Assembly (NCBI GenBank): GCA_950022295.1
Contig: OX465598.1
Span: 6,014,001 to 6,078,000, forward strand
DNA length: 64,000 nucleotides
Reading direction: 5' to 3'
Origin: Bromus sterilis
Taxonomy: Eukaryota; Streptophyta; Magnoliopsida; Poales; Poaceae
Shown here: positions 10,383 through 23,094 of the stretch, in pieces
Position numbering within the stretch: the first letter of the stretch is position 1
How the letters are laid out: each line of letters opens with the position of its first letter
Program-made: the position numbers and the translations under genes
Notes under the pieces: generated by a model
What the model was told of the DNA's origin: nothing
Database searches by the model: none
The model's input: the letters and a program-made list of their open reading frames with translations, nothing else

Positions 10383-11219
10383 ATGAACATGTTAGGACTA
10401 GGTGCTTTGCGGGAATCGGAAGTTCTCGATTTCCGTCAAAGAGATGGAGAAAATATGAAGAAGTCATGGGACAGAATTTCTGAAGCACATAAAAGAACTA
10501 TGCCTTGGATATCTATAAAAATTGTGCTTAGAAATTTTTACCATGGTCTTTTTAAGTGGTGTAAACACTCTCTTGACATTATAGCTGAAGGAGATTTTCT
10601 AGAGTGTGACGAAGATAGGGCTCTTGAGATTTTGCATAGTCTATCTAGAAATTTTGTTTATGATCGTAGTATTGATACTGTCATAGATAGACTTGCCACT
10701 ATTGAAAAAAGACTGGATGCTCTAGATTTGGGGAAAGTAGAGGAACTTATGTCCAACAAGAAAGAAATGTTGGAGATAGATGATGATTGGGAGCCCTTTG
10801 TTAGGATTAGCATCTCTAACCAAGGCTTCCTTGCTCTTTGTGATATTGGATCCACAGTTTCTACTATGCCAAAAATAGTTTATGATTCTTTGAAGCTAGA
10901 TAAGGATAAATTATCATCTTATCATGAACATTCTAATGGAGATATTTCAGAGATTAAAGGAAAGGTAAAATAAGTCCAAGTTGCATTCCTTCATAGGACT
11001 GCACCAATGGATTTCTTCATCATGGAGCCAAACCAAAGTAACATTGTGCTCGGGAGAGACTTCCTCCGTGCTATGAAAGGCTTCATTGATATTGGTAATA
11101 GGCACATACGCTTACGCGGTATGGCGAAAGGTAAGTATCTCTTTCCTAGTAAGAAGAAGAATGAGCTTATTGAAAATCAATTTGAAGGTTTTTATGATTC
11201 TGATCTTCGATACCCTTGA
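10383..11219 (+). pseudogene. Gag/protease-like ORF of the non-autonomous gypsy element, interrupted by a stop
   Basis: Two open stretches in the same frame, 10383-10970 and 10974-11219, are separated only by a TAA at 10971-10973. The first ends with a retropepsin-like start (LCDIGSTVSTMPKIVYDSL, with Asp-Ile-Gly in place of the usual Asp-Ser/Thr-Gly), and the second continues as the retropepsin end (IVLGRDFLRAMKGFIDIG). Upstream residues (about 10383-10790) are acidic and unrecognised. The Asp-X-Gly triad is altered and the frame is broken, so activity is doubtful. No pol follows. The ATG at 10383 is the first in frame after the primer site, but the true start is uncertain. Confidence 0.7.
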
Positions 11220-13000
11220 TTCTTCTTTTTGCATCATGCCTAGCTAAAAGGCATAAAAGAAAGCGCTTTCGGGAGGCAGCCCGCAACGAATTTAGGTTGT
11301 TCTTTTTGTTTTTGTTGTGTCTTGATGATTGTTACTACTGTAGCAACATCATTGTATCTTTATTTTTCAACTTTGTGCCAAGTTATAGCCTCTTACGGTA
11401 AGGAAAGTAAAAGTTGTGACATGCTGTCCAGAAAACAGATTCTGTCCTCGTGACAAGAAAAATTCCAGAACAATCCTAGTTCATCTTTTTGAGCTGAATT
11501 TTTTACACAGTATGCTCTATACAATTACGAAACTTCCGTATGTTCTGAGTTTTTTGATTTGAGTTGCAGAAGTACCCCTAAAAAACTTTTTATTATCTGA
11601 TGTTCTGTTTTTCATAGATTCTGCCACGTTTTGTCTCTCTTAACTTTTGCAAACCTTAAGCTTGCTTTTTCTTTGAAAAAACTTTTCGGCACTCTTGAGA
11701 AACAGTAGCTCTTCAAGAATATCTTTATATCCAGTGGGAAAAAAATTATTTATTAAGGGTACTAACCTCTCTAATCAGCTTACGATGAGTTATGTATGAA
11801 GGGAGTTTTCAAGTGTGCGATGGAAGATGATGAAAGAAGATTCGGGAGTGTCAAGCGCTCAAGCTTGGGGATGCCCCCATGCATCCCCGATAAATATTCA
11901 AGGAGAATCAAGCGTCTAAGCTTGGGGATGCCCCCGTGCATCCCCTTCTCCATCAACAATCATCAGTTCGTCATTCGTCTCACTATATTTTTATCACTTG
12001 CTGCGTTATGTGCTATGCTTGGAGCGTCTCGCTCTTAGGTTTTGTTTTTAGTTTTCTTTAGCTTTGCTTTCTGTTCATAACAAGTTAGATCCCGTCTTAC
12101 TTTGTGTGGGAGAGAAACACGCTCCACTTTCAAAATCTAGAACACATCATAGGATTCTAAATGCCTATCTTTTTGCTGTTGTGTGTTCTTTATCTTTTCA
12201 TAGCTACTGTCATGTTTAGTTTTAGTCTTAGTTTGTCTTTAGCAAGAGCCTTGGATTTTGTCTAGTTTGTTTCTGCAACTCTTTTTAGTTTTCATGTTTA
12301 TCTTGTTAAAGAGAGTTGGTTGTTGCACTGAGTTGTGTCTTGTCTTGAAAGTAGGTAATTGAGGTTGCTATTTAATTTTAGTAGTAACTTGCAATAATTT
12401 TGAGGTATTGATGTGAGTAATGTTTGAACTTTTGGTGTCAAGAGCTCTAGCCTATTAGTGATAGGTGTCGTATTTTGGGCAATCCGTGTTTATTTTCAAA
12501 ACCTACAAAACTAGTTGAGAACTCTAGCTACTAGATGGATCACTACTCTTCTGAGGAGTCGAATATTAGAGAACACTCACGTACCATGAGTCGAGGATGC
12601 GCAAGGATAACCAAACCCCCATACACTCCTCCTCGGGGTACTTCTCTCTTTGTGAACCTCCTTATTAGATTGAGAGTTACCGATAATAAGTGTATGAGTT
12701 CTTCGGACTAATGTAAGTATTGAAAGTTGACACTTCCACCTTCCCATATTTTGCTAGCCTCTCCCGTGCCGTGCATTGCCTTCTTCTCACTCCGAGAGTT
12801 GGTGTCCACCTTCGCCGGTACATGCAAACCCTTGGCATGATATGCTCTGTCATCATAAACCTCCCTATATCTTTCCTCAAAACAGCCACCATACCTACCT
12901 ATCAAGGCATTTCCATAGCCTTTCCGAGTTACATTGCCATGCAACTTCCACCTCTTCATGACTTGATCTTCATGTCATACATGTTCCTGCTACACTGGCA
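11220..13000 (+). other. Non-coding internal region of the plus-strand element
   Basis: T-rich sequence without a believable gene. Much of it reappears inverted in the minus-strand relative (for example 12440-12720 against 15930-16200, and 12740-12990 against 15660-15900), showing that both are the same family. It contains the paired hairpins at 11866-11947. Confidence 0.75.
11866..11947 (+). repeat. Two copies of a GGGGATGC...GCATCCCC hairpin
   Basis: AAGCTTGGGGATGCCCCCATGCATCCCC and a near copy (loop CCCCGT) occur about 65 bp apart. Each forms an 8-bp perfect stem (GGGGATGC with GCATCCCC). The minus-strand relative has the same pair inverted near 16683-16760, and there one hairpin is the insertion site of the 11-kb innermost element. 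Confidence 0.8.
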
Positions 13001-13005
13001 GCGAC
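13001..13005 (+). repeat. Left target-site duplication GCGAC
   Basis: GCGAC precedes the minus-strand element here and follows it at 31074-31078. This exact 5-bp duplication defines the insertion borders. Confidence 0.95.
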
Positions 13006-14582
13006 TGATGTCTACGCACGCTTCTATTCTTGTAGACTATGTTGGGCCTCCAAGCGCAGAGGTTTGTAGGACAGCAGCAATTTCCCTCAAGTGGATGACC
13101 TAAGGTTTATCGAACTTAGGGAAGTAGAGGTTGAAGATGGTCTCTCTCAAGCAACCTTGCAATTAAGATACATGAAGTCTCTTGTGTCCCAAACACACCT
13201 AATACAACTAGGAGTTGTATAGGTGCACTAGTTCGGCGAAGAGATGGTAAAATATGGGTGATAGGTGTGGTAAAACAAAGTAATATAAATCTGTAATAAA
13301 AAGTGCAGCAAGCAAACAAGTGATAAAAGTGGGCACAAACGGTATTGCAATGGTGGAAACAAGGCCTAGGCTTCATACTTTCACTAGTGGCAACTCCCAA
13401 CAACATTAACATAGTCTAATCACATGATATTTCCCATAAAACATGCAACGGAGACGTACTCAGAGGTCATTCCTTTGTGGTCAAGAGAGGACGAGAATTG
13501 TGTAGGCCTACAAAAGCACACCTCAGAGTTCATAGTTCTCATCTATGGATTTCCCAATGTCACCGCGGCCATCCAAAGAGAGTACCACAATCACCACAAC
13601 ATATCTAAAGGATAGTCAAAGACAAGCATCAAGAGACTCTCAATCTTCAATCAACACAGAAAAGAGGAAATCACTCATGAAAATATTCTTCTAACCCATG
13701 TCCAATAGACCGCTGTCACCATGGTCTCGGGGATTATACTACATAAGATCAATTGAGTACATCAATCCAATACATAGAAGAAGAGGAAACATCATGGGAT
13801 CATCCTAGATTAACATAGCCAATGATCACAACAAAGATCACATCATGGGAGAGAGAGAAACCACATAGATCAAGATACAAGCCTTAGCCCCGAGGGGAAC
13901 TACTCACACATGGGCATGGTGAGAGAGAGAGAGTTGTTGATGGAGAGGTGCAGCCCGGAGAAGATGAAGGAGATGGCGGCGGCGCCCACGGCCACGGCCA
14001 CGGCCCTTGGGGGCAGCGGCCCTTGGCCCCTTCTTCTTCCTTGGAGATGGTGTTGCTGTGGAGATTGATCTCCCCCTCAAGACGGCTGCCAAGGGGGAGG
14101 AATTTTCGTGGTGTCCTTTGACCTAGGTTTCCTCTCTTTATATAGACTCTCAGATTCCCGTCATCTAGATTAAATCTTCTGTATTTTGGGGTTTCTGGAA
14201 GCATCCGAACTCCGATTGGGCCGAATTTTATGTCTAAATCCACCGGAAAAAAAATTCCCTACAACTTTGTAGTTTTAAGTTTTTCCGTTTGAGGCCGTCT
14301 TCTAGCGTTTCCAAGACGATCTTTAAAACTTGTTTGGTGGGGACAGATTTCGGGAAAGTTAGAGTCCAACTCCTACAAGGCTCCTTTTTGTGATTTTTCC
14401 TTTATCCAAGTAATTCCTACTCATAAAGTACAAAAACAAGAACTTGTGCACTCTTGCAACCATTAATAAGTTAGTTCCAAAATATGTTATAAAAAGATAT
14501 GAAAGTGTATCAAAAACATAGCAATATCACACAAAACATGCATGGAGCAAGCAGAAATTATAGATACGTTTGGGATGTATCA
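13006..14582 (-). repeat. 3' LTR of the minus-strand element
   Basis: 1577 bp, running (plus strand) from TGATGTCTACGCACGC to GATGTATCA. It pairs with 29517-31073 with scattered substitutions and small indels. On the minus strand it starts TGATACATCCCAAACG. A GC-rich patch near 13960-14100 reads as short open frames on both strands; these are shadows. Confidence 0.93.
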
Positions 14583-16755
14583 ACATGCCCAAGCTTAATT
14601 CCTGCTCGTCCTCGAGTAGCTAAATGATAACAAGCATAATTTCTGTGTTGACATGCCACACAAACATATAAGGACTTTTAAGTAAAGCAATCAAAGCATG
14701 CAATTCAATTCAAGTCTTAACAAGCAAGAGTCTATATTAACATTGACACAAGCAACAAAAGAACAAAGGGTGCAAGAGCTCTCGCTGTCCGTGACTCGAA
14801 TGTCTCCAAATGGTGTTTGCGTGCAAGAAAGGGGATAGGGAATACGAGATGAAAAACTATTTTTGTGTTGAGAACTCGATTTACTAAATTTTCACACTTG
14901 GTCTTCTTTGGAATCTTATCTTGACTCATCCCCAGACCACTAGCCAGGTACAAGTCAAAATGATCCACTCCTTTTCGACATTTTGAGCACTCATGCAATG
15001 GATGAGCGTAAGCAAGAAAGTTGACACTTATGATGGAAAAAAGAGAATATGGTGGAGGAGGAAGACAAAAAGGGTGTGAAAGGCTCACATCAATGAGAAC
15101 AATCATAGGCGAGAGAATGTCAAATGATAGATATGATGTGAGGAGTAGGGATTGCCATGCAACGGATGCACATATGAGCAAAAATCTCTCCAAGGAAACT
15201 AGTGTGGATGCATCTAACTTGCTTGCTCATGAAGACCTAGAGCTCTTTTGAGGAGGCTCATCATTGGAATATACAAGCCAAGTTCTATAGTGTGAAGGTT
15301 CCCCACATAGCTATATGCATGATGATCATCTCTATGGAGTACAAGGATAGAGGACGAAGTACTAGTGTGGATCTCTCAAAAGGAATAGTAGTGTGCCCCT
15401 TTCTCTCTTTTTATTTCTTTTTTCTATTTTTTGTATTTTTTGTGGCCTCAATGGCTCTTTCTATTTAACTCTCATTTGTCCTCTTTGGGATCTTTTATTG
15501 TGTCCACTTTGGGATCTTTTCCTCACTTAAGGGCAACACTATATTTTACAAGAAGTATAGAAGATCTTTCACGCTTTGCAAAGTACTCAAATCATAAAGA
15601 AGATGTAACTATCATGATTTATGCAATGTATGCATCTGCCAGTGTAGCAGGAACATGTATGACATGAAGATCAAGTCATGAAGAGGTGGATGTTGCATGG
15701 CAATATATCTCGGAAAAGCTATGGAAATGCCTTGATAGGTAGGTATGGTGGCTGTTTTGAGGAAAGATATAAGGAGGTTTATGATGACAGAGCGTATCAT
15801 GCCAAGGGGTTGGATGTACCGGCGAAGCTGGACGCCAACTCTCGGAGTGAGAAAAAGGCATGCACGGCACGGGAGAGGCTAGCAAAAATGAGGAGGTGCA
15901 AGTGTCAACTTTCAATACTTACATTAGTCCGAAGAACTCATGCACTTATTATCGGTAACTCTCAATCTAATAAGGAGGTTCACAAAGAGACAAGTACCCC
16001 CAGGGGGAGTGTATGGGGGTTTGGTTATCCTTGCGCATCCTCGACTCATGGTACGTGAGTGTACTCTAATATCCGATCCCTTCAAAGATTAGTGATCCAT
16101 CTAGTAGCTAGAGTTCTCAACTAGTTTTGTAGGTTTTGAAAATAAACACGGATTGCCCAAAATACGACACCTATCACTAATAGGCTAGAGCTCTTGACAC
16201 CAAAAGTTCAAACATTACTCACATCAATACATCAAAACCATTGCAAGTTACTACTAAAATTAAATAGCAACCTTAATTACCTACTTTCAAGACAAGACAC
16301 AACTCAGTGCAACAACCAACTCTCTTAACAAGATAAACATGAAAAATAAAGAGAGTTCCAGCAACAAACTAAACAAAAGCCAAGGCTCTTGCTAAAGACA
16401 AACTAAAACTAAAACTAAACATGGCAGTAGCTACGAAAAGATAAAGAACACACAACAACAAAAAGATAGGCATGAAGAATCCTATGATGTGTTCTAGATT
16501 TTGAAAGTGGAGCGTGTTTCTCTCCCACACAAAGTAAGACAGGATCTAACTTGTTATGAACAGAAAGAAAAACTAAAGAAAATTAAAAATAAAACCTAAG
16601 AGCGAGACGCTCCAAGCATAGCACATAACGCATGAAGTGATAACAATATAGTGAGACGAAGGACGAACTGGTGATTGTTGATGGAGAAGGGGATGCACGG
16701 GGGCATCCCCAACCGTAGACGCTTGAGTCTCCTTGAATATTTATTGGGGATGCAT
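14583..16755 (-). other. 3' internal region of the minus-strand element, with polypurine tract
   Basis: Next to the LTR (14583-14620) the minus strand reads CTCGAGGACGAGCAGGAATTAAGCTTGGGCATG, the usual polypurine context of this family; the same motif is at 31631-31664 in the other orientation. The remainder is non-coding, A-rich, and inverted-homologous to 12040-12990 and 31079-31600. Short frames on either strand are not genes. Confidence 0.78.
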
Positions 16756-16760
16756 GGGGG

Positions 16761-18963
16761 TGTGACGCCCTCGATTTACGATCATGTACAGTAATCATAC
16801 ACGCAGGGTACATGATCGAGATCAAGGTGCCACGGTGAGAATATCACAGCACAACACTAAACACAAAAAGATAAACCAAATATATTACAATGAAGTGGGG
16901 TCACACGGACCCGAATACATAAGTCATACAATCATAATATCTGAGTACAGACATAGTTAGTCAAGTTTTGCCTTAAGAAGGCTAGCACAAATAAAATCAG
17001 AGGTACAGATCGAAAAGGCGAGGCCTCCTGCCTGGGATCCACCGAATTACTCCTAGTCAACGGGAACTCGACGTCGTAGTAGGCTCCTCCTGGAATCTCC
17101 TGCTCCTGGGCTTCAACGTCGACTGCAGCGGCCGATCAGGCAAAGCGAAAAGGGAAAATAAAGCAAGGGTGAGTATCTAGCATACCCGCGAGTCTTACGT
17201 CCGCTACTAAGCATTTATGCCTGTATCAAATGGAAAGGGAGGCTGTATATAGTGGACTGCAAGGTAGAAATCAGAATAAGGGTAAGAAGCTAGGCCTATC
17301 GAAGACTAGCATCTTCCGACGAGTCTTGCAGCATGAGGTAAGGATCAGCCAACAGTTTAATATAACAGTAATGAATGTAACAATGCAGCAGAAGTTGTTG
17401 CAGCATTGTATAATAATAAGTTGTAATCATAATTAACAATGCCTCCGAGTTCCCCTCCTCGTCATCCCCGCGAGGAAGAAAACCCGGAACCAACAGTTTA
17501 ATAGTAGTAGTTTGTAGTGATAGGATCTGGCTTCAGCATAAAGCGTCCTGTTACCGTGGACACGGCTATCGATAGATTAATCTTCCCTGCAGGGGTGCAC
17601 TAGTGTGACACTACACGCTCGGATCTCCAGGGTGGCGTACACCTGGTTAGGGAGCACCCCACCGAGGCTATCCGACACAACGCAGTCCATCCTACGACTC
17701 ATCAGAGAGGTCCCCGCCGGTCTACAGCCCTAAGTGCAAGGGGGTCATGGGCCTATCACCCCTCGCTCTCCGGGTCGTTGCGAGGAGGGTGAATTCCAAC
17801 GCCGCAGCGCGATCCGTCCCTGCCGCAATGCTGAACTGGACGTCTTTCAGAGCTTTCGAACGAGGCTACCTTGCGGAGGCGCCCAAACGCGTAATCCCAC
17901 GTATAGGTAGTGCGTACAAGCCAAAAGGCTACTCAAGTCATCCGCCGAACCCGTTAAGCATTTTATTAATTTTCTGTCGAGACAACCGTTATCGTTGCCC
18001 CTTACTGAATGAGTCGCGGACAACGACAGCAGTCAGGACCACCAGTAACGTCGGTGCCTGCCCTGTCGTCCCACCAACTCGTGCGGTTACCAACAAGGTG
18101 AACCGTCTCCTTACCTTGTCTCGCGTTTGCTCTTGGTAGAGCTCGACTTTCGTACAACAGGAAATCCTTCGGCCACGAACAGTACCAGGCCCACCGCACA
18201 CCGGTGGAATACACCTGACCTGTCGTTCCGCTAAGATAACCTGCGCGGGCACCGTTGGGTCACCCGACTCCTTACCTGTAAGGACAACCGTGGTTCAGAA
18301 CCCTAAGACAGATATACAGAGTCGACCACGAGTGGAGTACGGGGATTTCTCCCTGATCGCTCACACTTGAGGTGGCTCGGCAGATCCGACGTAGGGGGGG
18401 CTGAGTCGGTGTCTGCTCTGAACCGTACCTGTACCAGTTGTAATGGATCGCAACCGCGATCATCCCAGAGTGATCACGGCCCTCTATCTAATCCTATTGA
18501 CTAACAAGGCGCAGGGTTCACTGCTGAATATAATATATATAATAGGCAGCATGGGATAACAGAAGGTACATCAAGGGGCGACAAAAACAGGCTATGCAAT
18601 TGAGTAGGATTATAACGTAGCAGCAGCATATGCCTAGTGCAAGAAAGTACGGAAAGATAGGCGATATCTGGGGAAGAGAATGGCTCTGCTTGCCTGTAAG
18701 CTCGACAGTAGAGGTACGGTCGTCGACGAAGTAGTCGATCACAGGGGCATCAGTAGCGGACGACGAGACTACCGGACAATAAAAGAGGGGGGAGAAACAA
18801 TAAATACACAGCAATGATAGCAATACAAATACAAGACATGACATATGAAATGTTAACGATGCTCTAACGTTGTACGATACACATTGCTCGGAACGGAAAT
18901 TCATCCGGGGATGAACTGCCAGTTCCGGGTAATTACCGGTTAGGGTGTCCGGAGGGGGAAAGA
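16761..18963 (-). repeat. Truncated 3' LTR of the Tekay-like element
   Basis: It matches 23745-25951 with only about a dozen substitutions and a one-base indel that I could see in about 2.2 kb. It ends abruptly at ...GCCGGAGG, where the sequence switches to the 3' part of pol. The switch point carries ACCTCCGGCATG (minus strand) shared with the full LTR. Confidence 0.92.
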
Positions 18964-21900
18964 TCATGCCGGAGGTCCTTGAAGACATCGTGGACTTGGG
19001 AGAGGTTCGACGGCAATTCCAATCGGTATGCCACTAGTCCACTCCTAGAAAGGATACGGAACGGGCCAATGTAGCGAGGAGCTAACTTGCCTTTGATACC
19101 GAAACGATGAGTGCCCCTCATGGGAGTGACACGAAGGTAAGCATATTCGCCAGGTTGATAGACCATTTCCTTGTGCTTGCGATCATAGTTGCTCTTCTGA
19201 CGAGACTGAGCGGCCTTAAGATGTTCACGGATAACGTGAACCTGATCTTCAGCATGCTGAATAATTTCCGGACCAATGAGAGTTCGTTCCCCAGTTTCTG
19301 ACCAATTCAAAGGGGTTCGACACTTACGTCCATAGAGAACTTCAAAGGGTGCCATCTTCAGACTAGCTTGGTAGCTATTGTTGTACGAGAATTCAGCAAA
19401 TGGAAGGGATTCCTCCCATTTCTTACCGAATGAGATGACACAAGCTCGAAGCATGTCTTCAAGCACTTGATTGACGCGTTCAACTTGGCCTTGCGACTGG
19501 GGGTGATAAGCGGTGCTGAAGTTTAGGTGAGTGCCCATAGCTTCTTGGAAACTATCCCAGAATCTTGAGGTGAAAATGCTGCCACGGTCAGAACTGATCT
19601 CCAACGGAATACCATGGAGGGACACAATTCTGGAAACATACAAGTCTGCTAACTGACTAGCAGAGATCGTCTCCTTGACTGGCAGAAAGTGGGCAACCTT
19701 GGAGTCGGTCGATGACGACAAAGATAGCATCATGACCCTTTTGTGATCGGGGAAAACCAGTGACGAAGTCCATTTCGATCTTGTCCCATTTCCATTCAGG
19801 AATAGAGAGTGGTTGCAGAGTTCCGGCGGGTCTTTGATGTTCTGCCTTGACGCGACGGCAAACGTCAGATTCAGAAACATATCGGGCAATGTCTTGCTTC
19901 ATGTTAGGCCACCAGAACTGCGGAAGAATGTCTTGGTACATCTTGGTGCTTCCAGGATGAATGGACAACGGGGTATTGTGAGCTGCTTTCATGACCTTCG
20001 GGGTCATATCCAGGTTCTCATGCCTTCCCTTGCTGTGAGTAACCACTAAACGGTTCTGGTAGAACACCACACCTTCGCTATTAATAGTAAAGGGCGAGGG
20101 TCTTCCATTTGCGATATCGCGCTTAATCTTGTGTACGAAATCATCATAAAACTGTATACCCTTGACGGATTTGACGAGATCCGGTTCGATAACCAGGTTC
20201 TTTACATAACCTTGAGGAACAATCTCGAGGTTCAGCTTTTGAAACTCTTCATACAGAGGTGGTTGTTCTAGTTGCACCTCAAGTTCACTACAGTAAGCTT
20301 TACGGCTCAGGGCATCAGCCATCACATTAGCTTTGCCAGGAGTATAATGAATATCCATGTTGAAATCGGCTATTGTCTCGAGCCATCTCTGTTGGCGGAG
20401 GTTCAGGTCGGGCTGAGTAAACAAGTACTTCAGGCTTTGGTGATCGGTGTAGATCTCGCAACGATTACCAACGAGGTAATGTCGCCACAGCTTCAATGCA
20501 TAAATTACTGCTGCCAATTCGAGATCATGCGTTGGATACTTATCTTCGTGAGAACGCAACTGACAAGAGCCATAAGCAATCACTTTGCATTCTTGCATTA
20601 GGACACAGCCTAATCCTTGACGAGACGCATCGCAGTATATCACAAAGTCCTTCTTGGTATCAGGGGGAGCAAGCACTGGGGGAGAAGTAAGCTTGTCCTT
20701 GAGAGCTTGAAAACTTTCCTGACATTTGTCTGTCCACTCAAACTTAACGCCTTTGTGAAGCAGATTAGTCAGGGGCTTGGCAATCTTGGAGAAGTTCTCG
20801 ACGAAACGGCGGCAATAGCTGGCGAGTCCGAGGAAACTTCGGACTTGCTTGACAGTCTTGGGAGGAGTCCAGTCAAGAATAACCTGGATACGTTCTGGGG
20901 TGACGGCAATGCCATCCTTGGAGATCACATGACCAAGGTAAGTTACTTCGGGAAGCCAGAATTCACACTTGGAATACTTAGCATAGAGTTTGTGTGCTCG
21001 AAGCTTTTCCAGTATAAGGCGAAGGTGTTCAGCATGTTCTTCTTCATTCTTGGAGTATACCAAGATATCATCCAGATAAACCACGACGAACTTGTCGAGG
21101 TATTCCATGAATATATAATTCATCAACCGAGAGAAGGTGGCTGGGGCATTGGTCAGGCCAAAAGACATGACGGTGTACTCGTAAGAACCATAACGAGTAA
21201 TGAAGGCGGTCTTCGGGATGTCCTCTTCGCGGACCCGGATCTGATGGTAACCCAACCTCAAGTCGAGTTTCGAGAACACCGTAGATCCAGCAAGTTGATC
21301 ATATAGATCATTGATCCGAGGGAGCGGATACATGTTCTGTATTGTTGCCTGGTTGATAGGTCGGTAATCTTGGACCAAACGGTTCGTTCCATCACTCTTC
21401 TTGACAAAGAGCGAAGGTGCTCCCCAAGCAGAGGAACTTGGACGGATGAAGCCCTTTTGAAGTGTTGTGTCGATCTCCTTCTTCAGTTCAAGGAGGTGGT
21501 GAGGCGGCATCTTATAAGGGCGCTTAGCAATAGGGACGGTGCCAGGCTTCAAGTCGATGACGAATTCGACATCTCTGATCGGGGGTATTCCCGGTAGTTC
21601 TTCTGGGAAGACGTCGAGAAAATCGCGAACAACTGGAACATTCTCGATCCCTTCAAGAGGTGAGGTATTCAAAGCATTCAGGGTATATATCTGGCCTTCG
21701 GAATGCTGAGCTGTTCGGGCCGAGTACAGAATATTTTGGCCAGAAGGGTGCGTGAGTTGAACTGTATTAGTGGCACAGTGGATACGGGCATCATGTGCCG
21801 CCAACCAATCCATACCGAGTATGACATCAATGTTGGACGACTTCAGAACAATAAGAGGAGCAGGGAACAACAGACCCACAATTGCAATGGTGGTATCGGG

Positions 21901-23094
21901 GCTCATCATGGTGGCACGGCTCTGAGATCCAACAGCATTTACCGCTAAAGGAGTGGCCAAGGGTTTCGTAGCTATACCATGCAACTGAGCAAATGATTGG
22001 GACATAAAGGAATGCGATGCCCCGGAATCAAAAAGAACAGAAGCTGGCGTTGAATTGACGGGTAAAGTGCCCATCACTATTTTTGGGGACTCGCGAGCTT
22101 CTTCCATCTTGACACGAGTGACCTGAGCACAACTCATAGTGCACTGTTTGGTGTTGCGGTTACTGGAATGACGACTTCTACAGCTTCTCTTTCTGCTAAC
22201 AGGAGGACAAGGTGCGCGATGACCTGGCTGTCCACACTGGCGACATAAGCCATCGTTCTTGGGCGGAGCCATAATATTGGGTTGTTCAGTCGGAATCGTT
22301 AGCTGTCTCGGAGGCGGAGGCAGACGAGGTGCGGCATAAGACGGCCTTGGCGTTGGAGCAGACCGGTGAAAAACATTGTGCGGGAGACAGACTCGAAGTT
22401 TCTGAACGGGCCGACCCGAAGATGGGCCAGCATCTCGAGCACGCTTGAGAGACTCGTGGTGCTTAGTCAAAGCAGTTTCAACTTGAAAAGCTTTGCTGAC
22501 AAGGGTCGCCAAGTCCGCACAATCGTGAAGGACAAGTGCGAGCTCTATATCAGGACGCAGTCCTTCTCGGAATTTCTCCTGTTTGCGAGCGTCGTGGGCG
22601 ACGTCTCTCGCAGCATAGCGGGACAACTCAAGGAATTTCCTATGATATTCATCAACAGTCGTCTGGTCCTGACGGAGTTTGCGGAACTCCTCCTTCTTCT
22701 GGTCCATCAGACCTTGAGGAAGGTGCCATGCACGGAAGGCTAACTGGAATTCTTGCCAAGTGGTTACAGTTCCATCGGGCAATGCAAGCCGGTGGCTTTC
22801 CCACCACTGAGCAGCTAGACCCCTCAGATGATACGTCGCAAAGGTGAGGTAACTGGCAGGGGCAACATCAGCTGACTCCATCTAAAAAGCAATATCACGG
22901 AGCCAATCATCGGCATCCATAGGATTGGCGGAGCTGCGGAAGGTGGACGGACTGAGGCGCACGAACTCCTGCAGTGTTATTGGGGAATTCTGAGTTGAAA
23001 GCTGGGTCATTACTCCGGCCATAAACTGACGGTTCAGATCAAACTGTTGCAGTACTGCGGCCATATAAGGTGGAGGTGGGGGATCGTCAGCCAT
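18933..23094 (-). pseudogene. Gag-pol of the Tekay-like gypsy element, broken
   Basis: Start ATG at 23094 (MADDPPPPPYMAAVLQQF). Gag is cut by an in-frame TAG at 22882-22884, directly before an ATG that continues the same frame. Then follow a zinc knuckle with unusual spacing ([15 protein letters not shown]2CX4HX3C), protease ([12 protein letters not shown]), reverse transcriptase ([29 protein letters not shown]), RNase H ([29 protein letters not shown]) and integrase. Integrase has lost the first zinc-binding Cys (SDVC instead of CDVC), and the frame shifts by one near 19680-19760, before ISSDRGSIFTS and QGQVERVNQ. The tail after LSQVHDVF is foreign: a deletion joined it to the LTR, so the expected chromodomain is absent. 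The element cannot encode a complete polyprotein. Confidence 0.93.

Noticed and set aside
12720..13103. ORF of 127 codons, also visible in relatives at 15612-15915 and 15678-16058
   Set aside because: It crosses an element border (13005/13006), and the family copies open on different strands; shared because the internal non-coding DNA is homologous.
13116..14243. ORFs inside the LTR pair (13116-13412, 13884-14243, 29635-29922, 30393-30783)
   Set aside because: They lie within LTRs, appear in both copies, and show no protein domain; GC-rich LTR sequence explains them.
17747..18988. ORFs inside the Tekay-like LTR (17747-18139, 18518-18988 and their copies at 24731-26076)
   Set aside because: Same positions in both LTR copies and no recognised domain; treated as non-coding LTR sequence.
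19813..22847. Plus-strand ORFs opposite gag-pol (for example 20617-21306, 229 codons)
   Set aside because: Shadows of the minus-strand gag-pol.
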